From NCBI GenBank assembly GCA_030524475.1, contig JAUNGO010000010.1, positions 1 through 50,478 on the forward strand: a stretch of DNA of 50,478 nucleotides. The letters run 5' to 3'. The notes under the pieces were generated by a model. It was not told the DNA's origin and made no database searches. It was given only the letters and a program-made list of their open reading frames with translations. This DNA is from Eggerthellaceae bacterium (GTDB lineage: Bacteria > Actinomycetota > Coriobacteriia > Coriobacteriales > Eggerthellaceae). The position numbers were made by a program, and so were the translations under genes. Shown in pieces: positions 1 through 8,624 of this stretch (position 1 is the stretch's first letter; every line of letters begins with the position of its first letter).

Positions 1-124
1 GTTTGCGGCACACGGACCGCCGCACGCAGAAGTGATGCACTCAGAAGTGACGCGTGCGTCGCCTTTTCCGCGTGGTAAGCTGTTCAGGTGCGTTTTTCGC
101 CGAGAAATCGAAAGGGTTTTCGTC

Positions 125-1474
125 ATGATCAACCGTTACACGCGCCCGGAGATGGGCCATATTTGGGAGCTTGAGAACAAGTTCTCCATTTGGAAGGAAA
201 TCGAGGTGCTGGCGTGCGAGGCGCAGGCCGAGCTGGGGCAGTCCGGCATCACGCGCGAGGAGGCCGCTTGGATTCGCGCGCATGCCGATTTCACCGTGCC
301 TGAGATCGACGAGATCGAGAAGGTGACGAACCACGACGTCATTGCGTTCACCACGTGCATGGCGAAATACATCGACGCCGAGGTTCCCGAGGGCGCCGAA
401 AAGCCGAGCCGCTGGGTGCACTACGGCATGACCTCGTCGGATTTGGGCGACACGGCGCTGTCGTACCAGATCACGCAGGCGATCGACATCATTTTGGCCG
501 ACATTAAGCAGCTAGGCGTTACGTGCAAGCGCCGCGCGTTCGAGTTCCAGAACACGCTGTGCGTGGGCCGCACGCACGGCATCCACGCCGAGCCCATGAC
601 GTTCGGCATGAAGTTCGGCAGCTGGGCGTGGGCGCTGAAGCGCGCGCAAACCCGCATGGAGCAGGCGCGCGAGGTGGCGGCTACCGGCGCCATCTCGGGC
701 GCGGTGGGCACGTACTCGAGCATCGACCCGTTCGTGGAGCAGTACGTGTGCGAGAAGATGGGTCTTACTCCCGACCCGCTGTCGACGCAGGTGCTCGCGC
801 GCGACCGCCACGCGCAGGTGATGACCGCGCTGGCTGTGTGCGCTTCCACGTTGGAGAGCATCGCCATGCAGGTGCGCCTGTTGCAGCAGTCCGACGTCAT
901 CGAGGCCGAAGAGCCGTTCACGAAGGGGCAGAAGGGGTCTTCCGCCATGCCCCACAAGCGCAACCCCATCACGGCCGAGCGCGTGTGCGGTCTTTCCCGC
1001 GTGGTGAAGTCCAACGCGCAGGTGGCGCTCGACAACGTGGCGCTGTGGTTCGAGCGCGACATCTCGCACTCGGGCGCGGAGCGCGTGGCGCTGGCCGACA
1101 GCTTCACGGCGCTTGACTATATGTTCGGCAAGATGCAGTGGATGCTCGACGGCCTGCAAACCTACCCGGCCAAGATGGAGCAGAACTTCTGGCGCACGAA
1201 GGGGTTGGTGTTCTCGAGCAAGGTGATTCTGGCGCTGGTCGACGCGGGCCTCACGCGCGAGGACGCCTACGTCATTGTGCAGCGCAACGCCATGCAGGTG
1301 TGGGAAGATATCCAAAACGCCGTGGACGGCCCCACGTACCGCGAGCGTTTGGAGGCTGACCCAGAGGCCATGGCGGCGCTCACGTCCGAGAAACTCGACG
1401 AGATTTTCGACCCGTGGGACTTCTTGACGCGCAAGGACGAGGTGTTCAAGCGCCTGGAGGGGCTGGAGTTTTAG
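125..1474 (+). CDS. purB: Adenylosuccinate lyase
   Basis: Cleaves SAICAR to AICAR and adenylosuccinate to AMP plus fumarate in purine synthesis; cytoplasmic. The translation is a full-length fumarase/aspartase-superfamily protein of 449 residues with the superfamily signature SSAMPHKRNP near residues 271-281, and a helical body with the YGMTSSDLGDTA and GRTHG segments that contribute to the active site. I chose the ATG at 125 because it gives the usual N-terminus (MINRYTRPEMG) and has an AAAGGG ribosome site a few bases upstream; the frame stays open back to position 32, but that extension looks unlike the family. It stands alone on the plus strand and is followed by a hairpin and a convergent tRNA-Ser. 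Confidence 0.97.
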   Translation: MINRYTRPEMGHIWELENKFSIWKEIEVLACEAQAELGQSGITREEAAWIRAHADFTVPEIDEIEKVTNHDVIAFTTCMAKYIDAEVPEGAEKPSRWVHYGMTSSDLGDTALSYQITQAIDIILADIKQLGVTCKRRAFEFQNTLCVGRTHGIHAEPMTFGMKFGSWAWALKRAQTRMEQAREVAATGAISGAVGTYSSIDPFVEQYVCEKMGLTPDPLSTQVLARDRHAQVMTALAVCASTLESIAMQVRLLQQSDVIEAEEPFTKGQKGSSAMPHKRNPITAERVCGLSRVVKSNAQVALDNVALWFERDISHSGAERVALADSFTALDYMFGKMQWMLDGLQTYPAKMEQNFWRTKGLVFSSKVILALVDAGLTREDAYVIVQRNAMQVWEDIQNAVDGPTYRERLEADPEAMAALTSEKLDEIFDPWDFLTRKDEVFKRLEGLEF

Positions 1475-1514
1475 GGCACGGTTCGAATCCTCCGCGAGTT
1501 CCCCAAAAACCAAA

Positions 1515-1534
1515 AACTCCCGCTGCAGGGAGTT
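1515..1534 (+). terminator. Hairpin after purB
   Basis: AACTCCC/GGGAGTT form a 7-bp stem around a GCTGCA loop, 40 bases after the purB stop and before the convergent tRNA-Ser. There is no strong T-run on the plus side, so the call rests on position and stem only. Confidence 0.5.
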
Positions 1535-1547
1535 TCACAACCAAGAA

Positions 1548-1635
1548 TGGCGGAGGCGGTAGGATTCGAACCCACGGAACCTCGCGGCTCAACAGTTTTC
1601 AAGACTGCCGCCTTCAACCACTCGGCCACGCCTCC
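1548..1635 (-). tRNA. tRNA-Ser (UGA anticodon)
   Basis: Read on the minus strand this is a complete class II tRNA of 88 bases including an encoded CCA. The acceptor arms GGAGGCG/CGCCTCC pair fully, the D-arm region reads TGGCCGAGTGG, the anticodon loop is CTTGAAA (anticodon TGA), there is an extended variable arm as expected for serine, and the T-loop is GTTCGAATC. It lies convergent to purB. Confidence 0.96.
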
Positions 1636-1648
1636 GCGCGTGCGATAT

Positions 1649-1676
1649 AGGATATCACATTTGCGCGTCCTGTAGA
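1649..1676 (-). promoter_or_regulatory. Probable tRNA-Ser promoter
   Basis: On the minus strand TCTACA (1676-1671) and TATCCT (1654-1649) are separated by 16 bases, ending about 14 bases before the tRNA 5' end. It is the only reasonable sigma-70-type pair in this gap; the match is moderate. Confidence 0.45.
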
Positions 1677-1716
1677 GTGCGGGCGGCGCCGCACGCGCGA
1701 GCGCTGCCCGAGCATA

Positions 1717-1722
1717 TATAAT
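1717..1722 (+). promoter_or_regulatory. -10 box (TATAAT), tadA
   Basis: A perfect TATAAT ends 7 bases before the ATG at 1730, so the predicted transcription start falls on or next to that ATG. No Shine-Dalgarno sequence precedes it. Together this suggests a leaderless mRNA. No clear -35 is visible. Confidence 0.5.
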
Positions 1723-1729
1723 GCACTCC

Positions 1730-2353
1730 ATGACACACCAGCCAGACAAGGAAAACGAAGAAGTGGGGAGGGCGCTCGCCGACGCAGCGGTGGTCGCTGC
1801 TGCTCCAACGCCCGCCAACGCCGCAACGCCCGCTGGCGCCGCAACGCCTTTCGCCCCCTCCGAAGCCGACGCCGCCTACATGGCGCTTGCGATCGAGGAG
1901 GCGCGCGCGGCGGCTGCCATCGGGGAAGTTCCCATCGGCGCCGTGGTGGTGTACGAGCCGATCGACCGCGGGACGCGCCGCCCTGTGGCCGAGCCGCGCG
2001 TGATCGCGCGTGCGCACAACCTGCGCGAGACGACGCGCGACCCTGCAGGGCACGCCGAGTTCCTTGCCATGAAGGAGGCGGCGCGCGCGCTCGACGCGTG
2101 GCGGCTTTCCGATTGCACGGTGTACGTGACGCTCGAGCCATGCATCATGTGCGCGGGGCTCATGCATCAGGCGCGCATCGCCCGCTGCGTGTACGGGGCG
2201 CCTGACCAGAAGGCCGGCGCGCTCGGCACGCTTTACGCCATCAACAGCGACGAGCGCCTCAACCACCAGTTCGCCGTCACGGCGGGCGTTATGCAAGACG
2301 AGTGCGCGGAGCTTCTGCGCCGCTTCTTCGCCGAGAGAAGGAAGAAAAAGTGA
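1730..2353 (+). CDS. tadA: tRNA-specific adenosine deaminase
   Basis: Deaminates the wobble adenosine of tRNA-Arg(ACG) to inosine; cytoplasmic zinc enzyme. The cytidine/deoxycytidylate deaminase fold is shown by the HAE motif (His108, Glu110 counting from 1730) and PCIMCAG (Cys138, Cys141), which bind zinc and carry the catalytic glutamate. The protein has about 50 extra residues at the N-terminus, rich in Ala/Thr/Pro, before the usual start of the domain (YMALAIEEARAA). An ATG at 1721 is also in frame, but it overlaps the TATAAT box, so 1730 is preferred. The stop codon overlaps the GTG of the next gene (GTGA), so tadA and ispE are probably translated together. Confidence 0.93.
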   Translation: MTHQPDKENEEVGRALADAAVVAAAPTPANAATPAGAATPFAPSEADAAYMALAIEEARAAAAIGEVPIGAVVVYEPIDRGTRRPVAEPRVIARAHNLRETTRDPAGHAEFLAMKEAARALDAWRLSDCTVYVTLEPCIMCAGLMHQARIARCVYGAPDQKAGALGTLYAINSDERLNHQFAVTAGVMQDECAELLRRFFAERRKKK

Positions 2354-3405
2354 GCGAAACCATGAGAGTCGATATGTTGGCCGAGGCGCGCAACGCGCAG
2401 TGGTCGGCCGACACGTTTTTGGGCGTGGGCTCGATTAAGCTGGTTGCCCCCGCGAAGGTGAACCTGTTTCTGAACGTGGGCGCGCGCCGCGCCGACGGAT
2501 ACCACAACGTGACGAACGTCATGCACGCGGTGGCGCTGCACGACACGCTGCACGTGAACTGCGTTCCGGCCGGCGATATGGACGCCTCTTCACCGCTGCC
2601 TGAGCATGTCGCCGTGGGAGGCCCCGAAGAAAACCTGCTGGTGAACATCGACGTTGCCGACAAGACCTCTATTCCCGGCATCGAGACGTCGCCGCTTTCC
2701 ATTCCCGCGCGCGACAACATCGTGTTCCGCGCCGTCGACGCGCTGGCGCGCGCGGTCGGTCGCACGCAGCGCGAGAAGGTGTTCGTGCGCATCGAGAAGC
2801 ACATCCCGCACGAGGGCGGGCTCGGCGGCGGCTCGTCGAACGCGGCGGCGGCGCTGGTGGCGATGGCGCATTTTTGGGGGCTTGCCCCCGACGACGCCGT
2901 GGTGGGCAACGTGGCGCGCACGCTCGGCGCCGACGTGGCGTTTTTCCTTCACGGCGGGTGCGCGCTGCTCACGGGGTCGGGTGAGAATCTCGACCGCGCG
3001 CTTGGGGCGGCGAAGGGCTCGGTTGTGCTGGTGAAGCCTTCCGCGGGCGTGTCGACGGCGGCGGCGTACCGTGCGTTCGACGAAAGCCCCGTGGCTGTTT
3101 CGGCCGATCAAGCGGAAGCGGTGGCGCGGGCGCAATCGGCCGTCGACGTTCCGCTGGTGAACAACCTCGCACCTGCGGCCGAGGGCTTGGCGGGCGAGCT
3201 TTCCGAGGTGAAGGCGTGGCTTGCCGCGCAACCTGGCGTGCGCGAGGGGCGTGTGCTTTTGTGCGGCAGCGGCGCCACCACGTTCGCCGAGACGACGGAC
3301 AACGCCGCCGCCTGCGCGATTGTCGCTGCGGCCCAGGCGCGCGGATGGTGGGCGCGCGCGACGACGTTTTCCTCGCTGCGCGCGGCAAAGCTGCCCGCCC
3401 GCTAG
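2350..3405 (+). CDS. ispE: 4-diphosphocytidyl-2-C-methyl-D-erythritol kinase
   Basis: GHMP kinase of the MEP isoprenoid pathway, phosphorylating CDP-ME with ATP; its isoprenoid product ultimately feeds the menaquinone side chain. The translation has the family's N-terminal segment (AKVNLFLNVGARRADGYHN) and the glycine-rich ATP loop PHEGGLGGGSSNAAAAL around residues 153-169, plus a C-terminal GSGATTFA motif. About 351 residues, a little longer than usual because of Ala-rich loops. Start GTG at 2350 overlaps the tadA stop as GTGA and is preceded by a strong purine-rich site (GAAGGAAG); ATG 2362 is the alternative. The N-terminus has about 30 residues ahead of the conserved domain. Confidence 0.94.
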   Translation: MSETMRVDMLAEARNAQWSADTFLGVGSIKLVAPAKVNLFLNVGARRADGYHNVTNVMHAVALHDTLHVNCVPAGDMDASSPLPEHVAVGGPEENLLVNIDVADKTSIPGIETSPLSIPARDNIVFRAVDALARAVGRTQREKVFVRIEKHIPHEGGLGGGSSNAAAALVAMAHFWGLAPDDAVVGNVARTLGADVAFFLHGGCALLTGSGENLDRALGAAKGSVVLVKPSAGVSTAAAYRAFDESPVAVSADQAEAVARAQSAVDVPLVNNLAPAAEGLAGELSEVKAWLAAQPGVREGRVLLCGSGATTFAETTDNAAACAIVAAAQARGWWARATTFSSLRAAKLPAR

Positions 3406-3490
3406 GCGCGGCTGTGATATGCTCGGGGCACGGGCGCAGGCGCGTTGAGCGCAGGCGTCCCGCGACCGACGACAGAAAGGAAGGTGTGCG

Positions 3491-3856
3491 ATGATTGGAC
3501 TTGCGGCACGTTTGTCCCGCACCATTCCGCTGCTCATCATTTTGGCGGCGCTTGCTGCCGTAATTTATTTGGTGGTGTCGTATCGTCGTTCGCCCGCGCG
3601 CGCTAAAGAGGTTCTGATCAGGGTGTTCTCGTGGCTTTGCGGCGCTATTGCCGCGTTTTTCGGCGTCGTGTCGCTGTACGCGGCGTTTGAGATCAACGTT
3701 GCCGTGCTCGAGCTGGCCGCAAGCTTCGCCGCCGTGGGCGTGGTCGGCTTCGGCATTGTTCGCTGGTGCAACCACGTGTTTCTGAAGAACAATCCGCACT
3801 ACAAGTCAAAGTCGCAGAAGGCAAAAACCAAGCACCGCTGGCCATGGGAAAGATGA
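3491..3856 (+). CDS. Small membrane protein of unknown function
   Basis: 121 residues with an AAAGGAAGG ribosome site correctly spaced from the ATG. The first hydrophobic segment spans about residues 10-30, a second about 43-66 and a third about 70-92, followed by a strongly basic tail (KSKSQKAKTKHRWPWER). I recognise no motif. It follows ispE after 85 bases in the same direction and could be the last gene of that unit. The base composition and ribosome site support a real gene; function is unknown. Confidence 0.7.
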   Translation: MIGLAARLSRTIPLLIILAALAAVIYLVVSYRRSPARAKEVLIRVFSWLCGAIAAFFGVVSLYAAFEINVAVLELAASFAAVGVVGFGIVRWCNHVFLKNNPHYKSKSQKAKTKHRWPWER

Positions 3857-3914
3857 CGGCGGTGAATGCAGTGGGCGTTCGCATACGCCCCGCGTTCACC
3901 TTCGCCTACATACA

Positions 3915-3944
3915 TTACCCTTTCACTTACCCCTCGACTTACCC
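3915..3944 (+). promoter_or_regulatory. Three TTACCC hexamers at 12-bp spacing
   Basis: TTACCC occurs at 3915-3920, 3927-3932 and 3939-3944, exactly 12 bp apart, inside the 279-bp gap before the transhydroxylase-like operon. The same arrangement on the other strand precedes the second Moco operon (14195-14224). A TCTAAT -10-like hexamer lies at 3989-3994, about 45 bp downstream. Likely an activator-binding array; see findings. Confidence 0.6.
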
Positions 3945-4135
3945 TCGAAGATACGCTCTTAAAGACCTCGAACGCCTCCTTCGTTTTCTCTAATCTCTCA
4001 TTGGCGAGTTGTCTCGAAAGCGACGCAAAACAACCCAAGGCATAGGCTAGGCGCAAATTGGGCGTCACCTGCCCGTTGGGCTGTCGGTCGGTGCGGCGCA
4101 AAGAGGCAAGAGAGAAAAACGAAGGAGGAGATGGT

Positions 4136-6745
4136 ATGTCCAAAACGACGGATAAGACGGTCGTTAAGTGCCTCGGCTTCTGCGGGTTCGGCATGGGCGC
4201 CAACATCACGGAAGTTGATGTCAAGGACGGTCGCGTGGCGCGCATTCGTCCGCTGCACTACGACAGGCTCTATACCCCGGAGGAGCTGAACTACTGGAAG
4301 ATCGAGGCTCGCGACAAGACACTTGAGCCAGGCATGAAGAGCTATCCGCCTCCGCTTTCCGTGGGCTATAAGACGCGCACGTATTCGCCAAATCGCATTC
4401 CCTACCCGTTGAAACGCGTCGACTGGGATCCAAACGGGGAGCGTAACACCCAAAACCGCGGCAAAAGCAAATACGTGCGCATCAGCTGGGACGAGGCGTG
4501 CGACATTATTGCGTCCGAGATCAAGCGCATTCACGAAGAGGCGGGCCCGTTCTCCATCTTGGCCCAATCCGACGGGCACGGCGAAACGAAGAACGTGCAC
4601 GCTGCCCACGGATGCCAAACCAACCTGCTGAACCTGATAGGCGGCTTCCTGAAGCAAGCCCGCCAGCCAGACAGCTGGGAGGGCTGGTACTGGGGTGCCA
4701 AGCATGCGTGGGGCATGGATCCGGTGGGCATGCAGACCATCACCACCAACGTCATTAAGGACATCTCCGAAAATGGAGACGCCATTCTCTACTGGGGCGC
4801 CGACCCTGAAACCACGCCTTGGGGCTGGGGCGGCCAGTTCGCAAGCCGTCTGTGCTATTGGTTCAACGAGATTGGCGTGCTGTCGGTGTTTGTTGCCCCC
4901 GACTGCAATTATGCGGCGGCCGTTCACGCCGACAAGTGGATTCCCGTGCTGCCGAACACCGACGTGGCGCTGCAGCTGGCCATCGCCTACGTGTGGATGA
5001 CTGAGGGCACCTACGAGAAAGACTACATCGACACCCACTCCGTTGGGTTCGACTGGTTCGAGTACTATGTTCTCGGTCGTGAAGACGGCGTGCCGAAGAC
5101 TCCCGAGTGGGCGGCGCCTCTTTGCGGCGTGCCCGACTACAAGATCAAGGCGCTTGCTCGCTATTGGGCTCGCCACAAAGTGTCCATCGCCCATTGCAAC
5201 GGTGGCGGCTATATTCGCGCGGCGTTCTCGCACGAGCCGGCGCGCATGGAGGTTTACCTGCTGGGTATGCGCGGCGTCGGTCAGCCTGGCGTGAACCAGT
5301 TCCAGATGATCGAGTGGCAGCTCATGGACGTAAAGACGCTGAATCCTCTGCCTTCCTGTAGCGTGCTACCCTCGTCTGAGCACGCGTATCGCGGCGCCAC
5401 GATGGACCTCTCCGAGCCGTTCGTTCCCAAGACGATGATCCACAAAGCCATCACCGAGCCCGAAGGCATCGAGTGGTGCGGTCACGTTATCGCCGGCATT
5501 GATCGCGCCGACCAGCTGATCCCGTTCGAATATCGCCCCGAGAAGGGCAAGGGCATCCGCATGATTTGGTCCGACGCCCCTTGCTGGTCCACGTGCTGGA
5601 ACGGCGGTCACGAGTTCCAAGATGCTCTGCGCCACCCGAACTTGGAATTTGTTTTGGTTCAGCATCCTTGGATGGAAAACGACACGATGTTCGCCGACAT
5701 CATTCTGCCGACGTCTACCACGATGGAGCTCGAAGACTTCAACGTTGACTGCCGCAACGGCCAGTGGAACGCTATCGCCTATGAGGGTCAAGCTATCGAT
5801 CCTGTGGGCGACGTGCGCACCGATTACGAGGCTGTTGGCGAAGTGGCGAAGGCGCTGGAACGCCTCGGCGGCGAATACGAGAACCTGTACGAGCGCTACA
5901 CTCAGGGCAACGAGGTGATCGATTGGATCGAGAAGGGCTTCCGCGGCTGCGGTATGCCCGATGGCGACACTGCCGATTTCGACCAGTTCGTGAAGGACGG
6001 CTTCAAGTTGTTCCCGACCCGCGAGGACTGGGCCGAGATGCCCGCCGGCCTCATCGGGTTCTATGAGGATCCCGAGAACAACCCGCTGCTCACCCCGTCT
6101 GGCAAGATCGAGTACTACTCCTCAACGTTGGCTACCCGTTTCCCCGACGACAAGGTGCGCGGACCGGTGGCTCACTGGATCGACTTCGCAGCCGACGGTC
6201 ACGACGACCGCCTGTCCTCCGAGCGTGCGAAGGAGTATCCGTACCTGCTGGTCACCAACCATCCGCGTTGGCGCGTGCATGCCAACCACGACGACGTGCC
6301 GTGGTTCCGCGAACTGGCCACAGGCAAGGTTGTCGGTCCCGACGGCTATGGATACGAGCCGCTGTACATCAACCCCGTCGACGCTGAGAAGCTGGGGCTT
6401 GTTGACGGCGACATCGCGGGGATCTACAACGAGCGCGGCATGGTGCTCGGCGGCGTAATCCTTTCCGAGCGCATCATGCCGGGCGCGGTGTCTCAGGACC
6501 ACGGCGCTCGCTGCGACAGCATTGTGGTGGGCATGGGCGGTCTCGACCGCGGCGGCGCGAACAACCTCATCTGCCCGTCAGCCACCACGTCGAAGAACTG
6601 CGCCGGTGAGGTGACCAACAGCTTCCTCGTAGGCGTGAAGAAAGTTGATGTGTTTGAGCTGGCCAAGCAGTACCCCGAGGAGTTCTCCCGTTCTTATGAC
6701 CCGGAATGCGGTCGAATCTTGGACAGCATGATCGTTGAGGAGTAG
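4136..6745 (+). CDS. Molybdopterin transhydroxylase-like large subunit
   Basis: Catalytic Moco subunit of the DMSO-reductase superfamily, 869 residues, closest in my reading to the large subunit of pyrogallol:phloroglucinol transhydroxylase (AthL, 875 residues). Shared blocks include IPYPLKR, DPNGERN, ISWDEA and PDSWEGWYWG; by alignment from memory Ser180 matches the AthL Mo ligand Ser175, Asp179 matches Asp174 and His148 matches His144, whereas Tyr152 and Arg153 of AthL align to alanines. It has no signal peptide, so it is cytoplasmic. No normal N-terminal 4Fe-4S motif is present; only a CxxxC (Cys12, Cys16) remains. The ATG at 4136 has a strong GAAGGAGGAG site. The next gene starts 2 bases after the stop. 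The substrate cannot be deduced; a polyphenol is likely. Confidence 0.88.
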   Translation: MSKTTDKTVVKCLGFCGFGMGANITEVDVKDGRVARIRPLHYDRLYTPEELNYWKIEARDKTLEPGMKSYPPPLSVGYKTRTYSPNRIPYPLKRVDWDPNGERNTQNRGKSKYVRISWDEACDIIASEIKRIHEEAGPFSILAQSDGHGETKNVHAAHGCQTNLLNLIGGFLKQARQPDSWEGWYWGAKHAWGMDPVGMQTITTNVIKDISENGDAILYWGADPETTPWGWGGQFASRLCYWFNEIGVLSVFVAPDCNYAAAVHADKWIPVLPNTDVALQLAIAYVWMTEGTYEKDYIDTHSVGFDWFEYYVLGREDGVPKTPEWAAPLCGVPDYKIKALARYWARHKVSIAHCNGGGYIRAAFSHEPARMEVYLLGMRGVGQPGVNQFQMIEWQLMDVKTLNPLPSCSVLPSSEHAYRGATMDLSEPFVPKTMIHKAITEPEGIEWCGHVIAGIDRADQLIPFEYRPEKGKGIRMIWSDAPCWSTCWNGGHEFQDALRHPNLEFVLVQHPWMENDTMFADIILPTSTTMELEDFNVDCRNGQWNAIAYEGQAIDPVGDVRTDYEAVGEVAKALERLGGEYENLYERYTQGNEVIDWIEKGFRGCGMPDGDTADFDQFVKDGFKLFPTREDWAEMPAGLIGFYEDPENNPLLTPSGKIEYYSSTLATRFPDDKVRGPVAHWIDFAADGHDDRLSSERAKEYPYLLVTNHPRWRVHANHDDVPWFRELATGKVVGPDGYGYEPLYINPVDAEKLGLVDGDIAGIYNERGMVLGGVILSERIMPGAVSQDHGARCDSIVVGMGGLDRGGANNLICPSATTSKNCAGEVTNSFLVGVKKVDVFELAKQYPEEFSRSYDPECGRILDSMIVEE

Positions 6746-6747
6746 CC

Positions 6748-7536
6748 ATGAAAGCATTTTTGATTGACGTTGCGCGCTGCAACGGTTGCCACAACTGCCA
6801 GATTGCCTGCAAGGACGAGCATTGCGGCACTTCGTGGATGCCCTATGCCGCCGAGCAGCCTATGACGGGACAGTTTTGGTGCAAGATTGACGAAAAGGTT
6901 CGCGGCACGGTGCCGGTTGTGCGCGTGACGTACACGCCGCTTCTTTGCGGTCATTGCGACGATGCGCCATGCATGGCCGCTGCCAAAGACGGTGCCGTGT
7001 ATCGTCGCGAGGATGGCTTGGTTGTCATCGATCCCGAGAAGGCCAAGGGTCAGAAGTCCATCATGGATGCTTGCCCGATGGGCGCCATCTATTGGAACGA
7101 GAAGCTTGAGATCCCGCAAAAGTGCACAGGCTGTGCTCATTTGCTTGACGACGGCTGGACTGAGCCCCGCTGCGTCGATGCCTGCCCGACGGGTGCCATG
7201 CAGTTCGGCGAAGAGGCCGAGCTCGACCTCGAAGGCGCCGAATTGCTCGAGCCGGTTGCTGGTTTGGGCGCGCACGTTTGGTACAAGAACTTAGCCAAGC
7301 GTTTCGTTGCCGGTTGCGTGGTCGACTTCGACGCTCGCGAGGTGGTTATCGGCGAACACGTAGTTTTGGCTGACGAGGGCGGTGCGGAAGTGGCCGCTGT
7401 GGACACTGACGAGTTCGGCGACTTCATGTTCGATCAAGTTTCGGCAGCGAAGTACGTTGTGAGGATTGCTGGCAAGAAGTTTGACGCCGACGCTACGGAG
7501 AAAGATCTCAACTTGGGTGATATTTCGATCAAGTAG
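6748..7536 (+). CDS. Transhydroxylase-like iron-sulfur small subunit
   Basis: 262-residue electron-transfer partner of the preceding gene, resembling AthS (275 residues). It opens with a DVARCNGCHNCQIAC cluster motif and has further cysteine sets (CGHCDDAPC; CTGCAH; CVDACP) enough for about three 4Fe-4S clusters, including the shared AVYxREDGxVxIDPEKAKG block. The C-terminal about 80 residues form an Ig/Cna-B-like beta domain (FDQVSAAKYVVRIAGKKF), also found in AthS, which makes the assignment more specific than to a generic DmsB. No Tat signal, in keeping with a cytoplasmic complex. The ribosome site GAGGAG overlaps the end of the large-subunit gene, so the two are coupled. Confidence 0.9.
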   Translation: MKAFLIDVARCNGCHNCQIACKDEHCGTSWMPYAAEQPMTGQFWCKIDEKVRGTVPVVRVTYTPLLCGHCDDAPCMAAAKDGAVYRREDGLVVIDPEKAKGQKSIMDACPMGAIYWNEKLEIPQKCTGCAHLLDDGWTEPRCVDACPTGAMQFGEEAELDLEGAELLEPVAGLGAHVWYKNLAKRFVAGCVVDFDAREVVIGEHVVLADEGGAEVAAVDTDEFGDFMFDQVSAAKYVVRIAGKKFDADATEKDLNLGDISIK

Positions 7537-7570
7537 GATCAGCTTTTTCTTTAACGAACGGCTAACCTCA

Positions 7571-7600
7571 AGGCGCCCCGCAAGCTTGTGGGGCGCCTTT
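7571..7600 (+). terminator. Rho-independent terminator of the AthLS-like operon
   Basis: GGCGCCCC (7572-7579) pairs with GGGGCGCC (7590-7597) around a 10-base loop and is followed by TTT, 35 bases after the small-subunit stop. Confidence 0.85.
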
Positions 7601-7700
7601 GTGCTGCTGCTGACAGGAGGAAATGTTTATGTTGCGCTAACGGCGCTTCGGCATAACCTTCTTGTTTTCATTTGCGTAAGCTTGTACAATGAATCTATTA

Positions 7701-7722
7701 TTGTTTACATATATGTATGCAA
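7701..7722. promoter_or_regulatory. Palindromic operator before abiEi
   Basis: TACATATATGTA (7706-7717) is a perfect 12-bp palindrome. The arms extend to TTG at 7701-7703 and CAA at 7720-7722, giving a 22-bp dyad with two mismatched positions per side. It sits 7 bases before the antitoxin ATG, just downstream of a possible TTGTTT-N17-TACAAT promoter. AbiEi antitoxins are known to repress their own promoter by binding inverted repeats, which fits. Confidence 0.55.
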
Positions 7723-7728
7723 ATTTAG

Positions 7729-8601
7729 ATGAAGAAGTCGCAAAATGTAACAGAACTCGAGGAGCTTGCCGCATCTCAATGGGGTATGTTCACGACTGCC
7801 CAAGCGCAAGAGCTCGGCGTGCGTCGCAATCAAGTGGCGCGCATGGTCAGCGCTGGCAGGGTCGAGTCGGTTGGCTATGGCGTGTATTGTTTCGCTGTTG
7901 GGAACGAGACGGACTCGGCAGATGTCAAGGCGGCGTGGCTTTCGGTGTATCCGAAGGAATTCGCTTTTGATCGAATGAAAAAGAAGCCGTACGATGCGGT
8001 TGTTGCCGAGAGAACTGCGGCGGCAATGCACGATATCGGCGACTTCTATGCCTCGCCTTACACGTTCGCGGTGGATCGGCGCAAGCAGACAAATAGAGAG
8101 AATATGCGATACTTGCGACGAGCTGTCGACGAATCGGATGTTGTGTTTGTCGACGATCTTCCCGTCACGAGTATTGAGAGGACCATATGCGATCTGATAG
8201 AGTCGCATGAGGACCCGAACCTTGTGGACGAGCTCATGAGCGACGCTGCCCGAAAAAGGGGATATATCTTCGATCGCAGGCGTCTGTCTGAGCTTCTCGC
8301 TCCACTTGCTTTTCGAAACGGATTCAAGAAGGGGGATGGGGAGTCGTTCGCGGCGAGTCTTATCTCCCGTAATGTGGCGGATGTCCAAATAGAGAGCGCC
8401 GCAAAGACGCTCGCGCAGGTGCTTGAGCTAGCCTATGGGCAAGATGACATGAGGAAAATCCAAGCTCAGATGAGGGCTGCAATCGATACGCTTGTTTCGA
8501 CAAATGCGCTCAAAGATAGTCGGGAGGACGTCGAGGGGGCGTCTCCTGGCGACGGCAATACGACGTCGGGCAGAAATCGGGCAAAAAGACGCAACGTATA
8601 G
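7729..8601 (+). CDS. abiEi: AbiEi-family antitoxin
   Basis: 290-residue antitoxin of an AbiE-type (type IV) toxin-antitoxin and phage-abortive system. The N-terminal about 55 residues form the typical winged-helix (FTTAQAQELGVRRNQVARMVSAGRV), followed by the family's central block (VTSIERTICDLIES) and a C-terminal domain. In this family the N-terminal domain binds DNA and autorepresses. The ATG at 7729 has no Shine-Dalgarno site, only AT-rich sequence containing the operator. It is more AT-rich than the housekeeping genes, consistent with acquisition. The toxin gene follows after 23 bases. The last about 25 residues are polar and low-complexity. Confidence 0.88.
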   Translation: MKKSQNVTELEELAASQWGMFTTAQAQELGVRRNQVARMVSAGRVESVGYGVYCFAVGNETDSADVKAAWLSVYPKEFAFDRMKKKPYDAVVAERTAAAMHDIGDFYASPYTFAVDRRKQTNRENMRYLRRAVDESDVVFVDDLPVTSIERTICDLIESHEDPNLVDELMSDAARKRGYIFDRRRLSELLAPLAFRNGFKKGDGESFAASLISRNVADVQIESAAKTLAQVLELAYGQDDMRKIQAQMRAAIDTLVSTNALKDSREDVEGASPGDGNTTSGRNRAKRRNV

Positions 8602-8624
8602 TCTCAAAAAAAGGGGTAATTCGA

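Noticed and set aside
1478..1506. GGTTCGAATCC followed by CCCCA just after purB, resembling a tRNA 3' end or attachment-site remnant
   Set aside because: The bases before the T-loop do not pair with those after it, no acceptor partner is found, and it does not match the 3' ends of the two tRNAs in the window; probably chance.
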